From the NCBI GenBank assembly GCA_002451435.1, contig DKCF01000092.1, positions 1 through 10,130 of the forward strand: DNA of 10,130 bases, given 5' to 3'. Both the position numbers and the translations under genes were made by a program. The notes under the pieces were generated by a model. It made no database searches, was not told the DNA's origin, and worked only from the letters and a program-made list of their open reading frames with translations. Source of the stretch: Bifidobacterium sp. UBA6881. GTDB taxonomy: Bacteria > Actinomycetota > Actinomycetes > Actinomycetales > Bifidobacteriaceae. Shown one piece after another: positions 7,501 to 10,130 of the stretch. Position 1 is the first letter of the stretch, and the number at the start of each line of letters is the position of its first letter.

Positions 7501-7750
7501 TGCCGCCGCCGGCGACGGAGGGGCGGACAAGTCCGAAGACGGCAAACAGCAGGACGATTCCTCGGGCGCGAAGGCGAACGCCGATTCGGGCGGCGCGTCC
7601 AACGAGGACCTGAAGAACGCGCTGAACGACGCGGCCCAGGCCATGAAGGACTCCGACGCCGCCATGAAGAAGGGCGACTGGAGCTCGTACGGTGAGGCCC
7701 AGAAGCGTCTCCAGGAGGCGCTGAACAAGGCCGTCGAGCTCGAACAGTAG
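4544..7750 (+). CDS. UPF0182 family (COG1615) integral membrane protein
   Basis: A 1068-residue membrane protein of the UPF0182 family, which is widespread in actinobacteria and cyanobacteria and has no established function. A charged cytoplasmic N-terminus (1-74) with an acidic stretch and an Arg/Pro-rich stretch precedes seven predicted membrane segments, at about 76-98, 115-143, 175-190, 226-252, 278-300, 321-343 and 367-390. Right after the last segment comes the family signature RFRVNPNAQEMESTYIQRNI (392-411), then TRAAYGL (414-420). A large, probably extracellular domain follows to about 970. The tail has a Gly/Ala/Asp/Ser-rich low-complexity linker (about 973-1020) and a short helical module (about 1021-1068) containing GDWSSYGEAQKRLQEAL, a motif I associate with other actinobacterial members. 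The length is usual for the group. The ATG at 4544 is the first in-frame start, with only a weak AGG upstream. It is divergent from the GH3 lipoprotein gene, and its transcription probably ends at the hairpins at 7762-7843. Family assignment is firm; function is unknown. Confidence 0.9.
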   Translation: MSFFDMFGPMFDPEDGSGRSGKRRDGGSGDDPIILDVETDGDDAPKATAGMPPRRSSGPRITGRPNRPRQSRGNRIFLGIVLALAIIVGLFFALARFITDVMWYAQLGFQSVIWTQLGTRIGLWVAYAIVMAAVSFLSATLAIRARPDGADGSTIRINGDTIEIGKSVSSRSARRIAVAVSLIVGLVFGARFNTNWSEILLMFNAQSFGTKDPQFGIDNGFYVFVLPGLKLVMSAVSLLLLAGIVFSVITHVMMGGIRVTMPVHGRGLFHITKRARRQIGIWLMLNMFAWAANQVLGVFSHLTQEGSRITGATYTTVNATIPVTFVMAAITAILGVVLGLWIMKSHALEGQAPIAVRASEAVKAWKVPTIAIASAIVVSLVLTVAWPMLLQRFRVNPNAQEMESTYIQRNIDATRAAYGLNKVKTEQYKATTQGEEGALADSAESTAQIRLLDPQIVSPTFKQLQQSKQYYTFSDTLAVDKYEVDGTSQDTVIAARELDLDGLDNRNWVNDHTVYTHGYGVVAAYGNKVTADGQPQFFESGIPTQGKLTDSEKYEPRIYFSPNATEYSIVGAPEGTKSWEFDYPTGSEGATNTFDGDGGPKIGNIFARLLYAIRFGSDQILFSNRVNSESQILYDRSPKERVAKVAPYLTLDGRVYPAVVNGRVKWIVDGYTTSDAYPYSQTTDLGEATRDSTTETSDTVSSLSSKNANYIRNSVKATVDAYDGSVDLYVWDESDPVIKAWEKIFPGQYHQLSDISGDLMSHMRYPESLFKVQRELLAKYHVTSANQFFSGEDFWQTPVDPTESKQAQQRDILQPPYYLTLQTGGSNEPVFSLTSSYIPAGTSTREILTGFLSVDSDAGSRKGKIGSNYGTIRLQELPKDSNVPGPGQAQNNFNASADVSKELNLLESGSTNVQRGNLLTLPLGGGLVYVQPVYVKSSGSTSFPLLKKVLVAFGDQVGFADTLDEALDQVFGGDSGASAGDAENVDAAAGDGGADKSEDGKQQDDSSGAKANADSGGASNEDLKNALNDAAQAMKDSDAAMKKGDWSSYGEAQKRLQEALNKAVELEQ

Positions 7751-7761
7751 CCTTCGCGCGC

Positions 7762-7802
7762 CTTCGGCCCGGACGCGATCGGACCGTCGCGGGCCGCCGA
7801 AG
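7762..7802 (+). terminator. Bulged stem-loop after the UPF0182 gene
   Basis: CTTCGG, CCCG and GACG (7762-7775) pair with CGTC (7785-7788), CGGG (7790-7793) and CCGAAG (7797-7802). This gives 14 base pairs with a 1-base and a 3-base bulge on the 3' side. It begins 11 bases after the stop codon and is directly followed by a second hairpin. Confidence 0.5.
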
Positions 7803-7803
7803 C

Positions 7804-7843
7804 CATATGTGGCCGGTCCCATCAACGGGACCGGCCACATATG
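7804..7843. terminator. Perfect 17-bp stem-loop, probable terminator
   Basis: CATATGTGGCCGGTCCC (7804-7820) pairs perfectly with 7827-7843 around the loop ATCAAC. A short T-rich stretch (TATCTTC) follows, fitting intrinsic termination on the plus strand. It isolates the UPF0182 gene from the acetyltransferase gene 56 bases downstream. Confidence 0.75.
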
Positions 7844-7858
7844 TATCTTCGCGCATCC

Positions 7859-7880
7859 GCGGAATGGATGCGGAATGGAT
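7859..7880 (+). repeat. Perfect 11-bp tandem repeat upstream of the acetyltransferase gene
   Basis: GCGGAATGGAT occurs twice head to tail (7859-7869 and 7870-7880) without mismatch. The repeat ends five bases before the candidate -10 box and covers the place where a -35 box would lie. An activator-binding site is one possibility. Confidence 0.6.
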
Positions 7881-7884
7881 TTTG

Positions 7885-7890
7885 TATGCT
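7885..7890 (+). promoter_or_regulatory. Candidate -10 box of the acetyltransferase gene
   Basis: TATGCT fits the TANNNT pattern and lies eight bases before the ATG at 7899. No Shine-Dalgarno sequence is evident, so the transcript could be leaderless or nearly so. The -35 region is occupied by the 11-bp tandem repeat and does not resemble TTGACA. Confidence 0.4.
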
Positions 7891-7898
7891 TGTGCGGT

Positions 7899-8411
7899 AT
7901 GAGCGAATATTCCTATCGTCTTGCGGAGCAATCCGACATCCAGGCGATCACCGATATCTACAACGCGGCGGTCGTCCGCGGCGGCTCCTCCGCCGACACC
8001 ACTCCACGCACCTACGAGCAACGCAGGGCATGGGTCGAATCGCACCACGATCCATACGCGGTGTTCGTCATCGAAGCGCCGACGGACGGCGGCGGCCGGC
8101 AGGTCGTGGGCTTCAGCGCGCTGTCGGTGTTCTACGACCGCGCCGGATACGATGGCGTCACCGACCTGGCCTATTACATCGACCCGGCCTGGCAGGGCAG
8201 GGGAGCGGGCACGTTCGCGGTGTCGAAGCTGCTCGAGGAATGCCGCAGGCGCGGCATGCGCAAGGCATGCGGCATCATCTTCGCCGACAACGCCGGTTCC
8301 ATCGCGCTGATGCGGCGCTTCGGATTCTCCCGATTCGGACTCATGCCGTCCGCCGCCACCGACTCCACCGGCACCATGCGCGACATGAGCTACTGGTATC
8401 TCGACCTCTAA
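7899..8411 (+). CDS. GNAT-family N-acetyltransferase (phosphinothricin acetyltransferase-like)
   Basis: A 170-residue GNAT acetyltransferase that transfers an acetyl group from acetyl-CoA to an amine. The N-terminus (YRLAEQSDIQAITDIYNAAV, 6-25) and the HDPYAVFVIE stretch (50-59) resemble the phosphinothricin/methionine-sulfone acetyltransferase subgroup (Pat/MnaT/YncA), whose length (about 170-180) it matches. The acetyl-CoA pyrophosphate loop is QGRGAG (99-104), after the strand AYYIDPAW. Motif B, NAGSIALMRRFGF (131-143), is also present. The true substrate cannot be read from sequence; amino acids or their analogues are plausible. The start at 7899 is chosen because homology begins there; the longer GTG frame from 7809 would translate the terminator hairpin. 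The next gene, pth, begins 75 bases after the stop, and a TACAAT lies just past the stop, so pth could be read from here, from its own promoter, or both. Confidence 0.85.
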   Translation: MSEYSYRLAEQSDIQAITDIYNAAVVRGGSSADTTPRTYEQRRAWVESHHDPYAVFVIEAPTDGGGRQVVGFSALSVFYDRAGYDGVTDLAYYIDPAWQGRGAGTFAVSKLLEECRRRGMRKACGIIFADNAGSIALMRRFGFSRFGLMPSAATDSTGTMRDMSYWYLDL

Positions 8412-8412
8412 G

Positions 8413-8418
8413 TACAAT
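8413..8418 (+). promoter_or_regulatory. Candidate -10 box for pth
   Basis: TACAAT lies two bases after the acetyltransferase stop codon and would start a transcript near 8425 with a leader of about 60 bases. The matching -35 region is weak. The leader holds a small GCGCG/CGCGC hairpin (8452-8456/8460-8464). Confidence 0.4.
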
Positions 8419-8486
8419 TTTCGCGGTTATCAAGGGCAACACAGGCCGAACGCGCGTATCGCGCATGAACGAATGGGACGATTGCA

Positions 8487-9086
8487 ATGGCATCTGATTT
8501 CTGGCTGATCGCAGGATTGGGAAACCCGGGCTCCAAATACGAGGGAACCCGGCACAACATGGGATTCATGGTCGCCGACGTGTTGGCGGAACGCTGGTCG
8601 GTCAACTTCTCCGACCACAAGGGACTCGCCATGCTGGGCAAGGGCGTGATGAACCTGTCCGGCCGCAACATCAAGTTCTTCCTCGCCAAGCCGCTGACCT
8701 ACATGAACGAATCCGGCAACGCGGTGGCGTCGATCGGCGCCTACTACCACATCGAACCCGACCATATCGTGGTCATCCACGATGACATGGACCTCGATTT
8801 CGGACGCATCAAGGTCAAGACCGGAGGCTCCGCAGGTGGACACAACGGCATCAAATCGATCGACCGGTCGTTGGGGACGCCGAAATACTTCCGCGTCCGC
8901 ATGGGCGTCGGGCACGCGCAGCGCGGTCCGCACGCGCACGACAACACCGTGAACTGGGTGCTTGGCGGTTTCGGTCCGGACCAGCGCAAGCGTCTTCCGG
9001 ATTTCCTCGCCGATGGCGCCGACGCCGCGGAAACCATAGTCTTCGATGGGCTGGCCAAGGCCCAGGAGCGGTTCAATGGCCGCTGA
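8487..9086 (+). CDS. pth: Peptidyl-tRNA hydrolase
   Basis: A 199-residue bacterial peptidyl-tRNA hydrolase, the cytosolic enzyme that frees tRNA from peptidyl-tRNA that drops off the ribosome. The family signatures are all present: GLGNPGSKYEGTRHN (10-24) with Asn13 and catalytic His23; KPLTYMNESG (68-77) with Asn74; HDDMDLDFG (98-106) with catalytic Asp99; GGSAGGHNGIKSI (113-125) with Asn120; and RVRMGVG. Length is typical (about 190-200). The ATG at 8487 directly precedes the conserved first strand; an upstream ATG at 8465 is out of frame. The ribosome binding site is weak (TGGGAC around 8474-8479). The last 11 bases overlap the start of mfd, and AGGAG at 9064-9068 inside pth serves mfd, so the two are probably translated in a coupled way. 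Confidence 0.96.
   Translation: MASDFWLIAGLGNPGSKYEGTRHNMGFMVADVLAERWSVNFSDHKGLAMLGKGVMNLSGRNIKFFLAKPLTYMNESGNAVASIGAYYHIEPDHIVVIHDDMDLDFGRIKVKTGGSAGGHNGIKSIDRSLGTPKYFRVRMGVGHAQRGPHAHDNTVNWVLGGFGPDQRKRLPDFLADGADAAETIVFDGLAKAQERFNGR
9064..9068 (+). promoter_or_regulatory. Ribosome binding site of mfd inside pth
   Basis: AGGAG lies seven bases before the ATG at 9076, within the coding end of pth. It supports 9076 as the mfd start and translational coupling of the pair. Confidence 0.75.
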
Positions 9087-10130
9087 ATCCGTACGGTTCC
9101 CCACGGCGGGCTCGCTGTCCGGCATCCTCGACGTGCTGGAGACCGACGATGATTTCCGCGAACTGGTCGCCGGAGATGTCGAGGAGCCGGAAAGCGCCGT
9201 TGACCCCGCCATCACGGTAGGCGTGCCGGAAGGACTGCGCCCCGCGCTCGCCGCGGGCGTCGCCGGCGGCCGTCCCGTCGTGCTCGTCGTGGCTTCCGGA
9301 CGCGAGGCCGAGGAAACCGTCGAGGCGATACGCTCCTGGTATTCCGGCGACCCCGATGAGGTGGCGCAGCTGGAGGCGTGGGAGACATTGCCCCATGAGC
9401 GGCTTTCGCCCCGCGCCGACACCGTGGCGAGCCGCATGGCGGTGTTCCGCAGATTGCGGCATCCGAAGACGGGCAGCGCGCTGTTCGGACCGATTCGCAT
9501 CCTCGTCATGCCGGTGCGTTCGCTGATCCAGCCCGTGGTCGCGGGCCTGGGCGACATCGAGCCCTTGGTGTTCGCCAAGGGCGGGGAGCTTGCGTTGGAC
9601 GAGGCGTCGCGACGGCTGGTGGAGAACGCGTACACGCGCGTCGACCTGGTCATGGACCGCGGCGAATTCGCGGTGCGCGGAGGCATCATCGACGTGTTTC
9701 CTCCGACGTTGCCCCACCCCGTCCGCATCGAGTTCTTCGGCGACGAGATCGACACCATCAAGGAATTCCATGCTTCCGACCAGCGCACCTACGGCGAGGA
9801 TCTGGACATGGTGTGGGCCACGCCCTGCCGCGAGCTCCAGCTTACGGACGAGGTGAGGGCGCGCGCGAAGTCGTTGATCGGTTCGATCCCAAACGCCGAG
9901 GATATGCTCGAATCAATCGCCAACGCCATTCCCGTGGAAGGTATGGAATCGTTGCTGCCCGCCCTGATCGACGACATGGAGCCGGTGCGCGGCATGCTGC
10001 CGGAAGACGCGCTGATCATGCTGTCCGATCCGGAGAAACTGCGTCGCGCGGCCGACGACCTCGCCAAAACCGCCAATGAATTCCTCGCGGCGAGCTGGCA
10101 TGTGGCCGCGTCCGGACATGGTGCCGGGGC
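9076..10130 (+). CDS. mfd: Transcription-repair coupling factor Mfd, N-terminal part (3' end outside window)
   Basis: The frame starts at ATG 9076 and stays open to the window edge (351 full codons). It is the N-terminal part of Mfd, the ATP-dependent translocase that removes stalled RNA polymerase at DNA lesions and recruits UvrA; full Mfd is about 1150-1200 residues. The visible part is the UvrB-homology region: a Rossmann-like stretch PVVLVVASGREAEE (67-80), the signature WETLPHERLSPRADTVASRM (102-121), ILVMPVRSLIQPV (142-154), and the strongly conserved GEFAVRGGIIDVFPP (196-210) followed by VRIEFFGDEIDTI (216-228) and SDQRT (234-238). As is usual for Mfd, no Walker A motif is seen in this degenerate UvrB-like domain. 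The RNA-polymerase-binding and helicase motor domains lie beyond the window. It overlaps pth by 11 bases in a different frame. Confidence 0.95.
   Translation, partial: MAAESVRFPTAGSLSGILDVLETDDDFRELVAGDVEEPESAVDPAITVGVPEGLRPALAAGVAGGRPVVLVVASGREAEETVEAIRSWYSGDPDEVAQLEAWETLPHERLSPRADTVASRMAVFRRLRHPKTGSALFGPIRILVMPVRSLIQPVVAGLGDIEPLVFAKGGELALDEASRRLVENAYTRVDLVMDRGEFAVRGGIIDVFPPTLPHPVRIEFFGDEIDTIKEFHASDQRTYGEDLDMVWATPCRELQLTDEVRARAKSLIGSIPNAEDMLESIANAIPVEGMESLLPALIDDMEPVRGMLPEDALIMLSDPEKLRRAADDLAKTANEFLAASWHVAASGHGAG

Noticed and set aside
7809..7898. 30-codon GTG extension of the acetyltransferase gene
   Set aside because: It would translate half of the terminator hairpin and the tandem repeat; the conserved N-terminus begins at 7899.
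6275..8417. Long minus-strand frames (521 and 372 codons) over the UPF0182 end and the acetyltransferase gene
   Set aside because: They run across the terminator hairpins and shadow well-supported plus-strand genes.

Overview
The window looks like an ordinary chromosomal stretch of a high-GC actinobacterium. The most likely source is Bifidobacterium or a close relative: codon use is GC-rich, the UPF0182 membrane protein is of the actinobacterial type, the DXS-like protein resembles those of lactic-type bacteria, and pth and mfd overlap. The genus is inferred from gene content and remembered family resemblance, not from a search. I see no rRNA, tRNA, CRISPR array, insertion sequence, phage gene or defence locus.

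Layout from left to right: the 3' part of azlD (branched-chain amino acid export, + strand); a 596-residue transketolase-family protein resembling 1-deoxyxylulose-5-phosphate synthase (+), with its own promoter region; a 247-base convergent intergenic region full of inverted repeats; two minus-strand genes, a flavodoxin-fold NAD(P)H oxidoreductase and, upstream of it, a GH3 beta-N-acetylhexosaminidase-like lipoprotein; a short divergent promoter region; a 1068-residue UPF0182 membrane protein (+); two back-to-back hairpins; a GNAT acetyltransferase (+); and pth (peptidyl-tRNA hydrolase), whose end overlaps the start of mfd (transcription-repair coupling factor). mfd runs off the right edge.

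The genes do not form one pathway. pth and mfd look like a translationally coupled housekeeping pair, perhaps read together with the GNAT gene. The lipoprotein hydrolase and the UPF0182 protein are both cell-envelope proteins and share a divergent control region of about 120 bases. The DXS-like gene and the oxidoreductase converge on a structured region that probably ends transcription from both sides.

The points most worth a second look are: a DXS-like enzyme that keeps its thiamine-diphosphate residues but has lost the residues expected to hold glyceraldehyde 3-phosphate; a GH3 enzyme with Asn-Thr-Asp where NagZ enzymes carry the Asp-Ser-His acid/base dyad; 11-bp tandem repeats in two separate promoter regions; and signs of leaderless transcription from the divergent promoter. 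I found no clear evidence of a wholly new multi-gene system.
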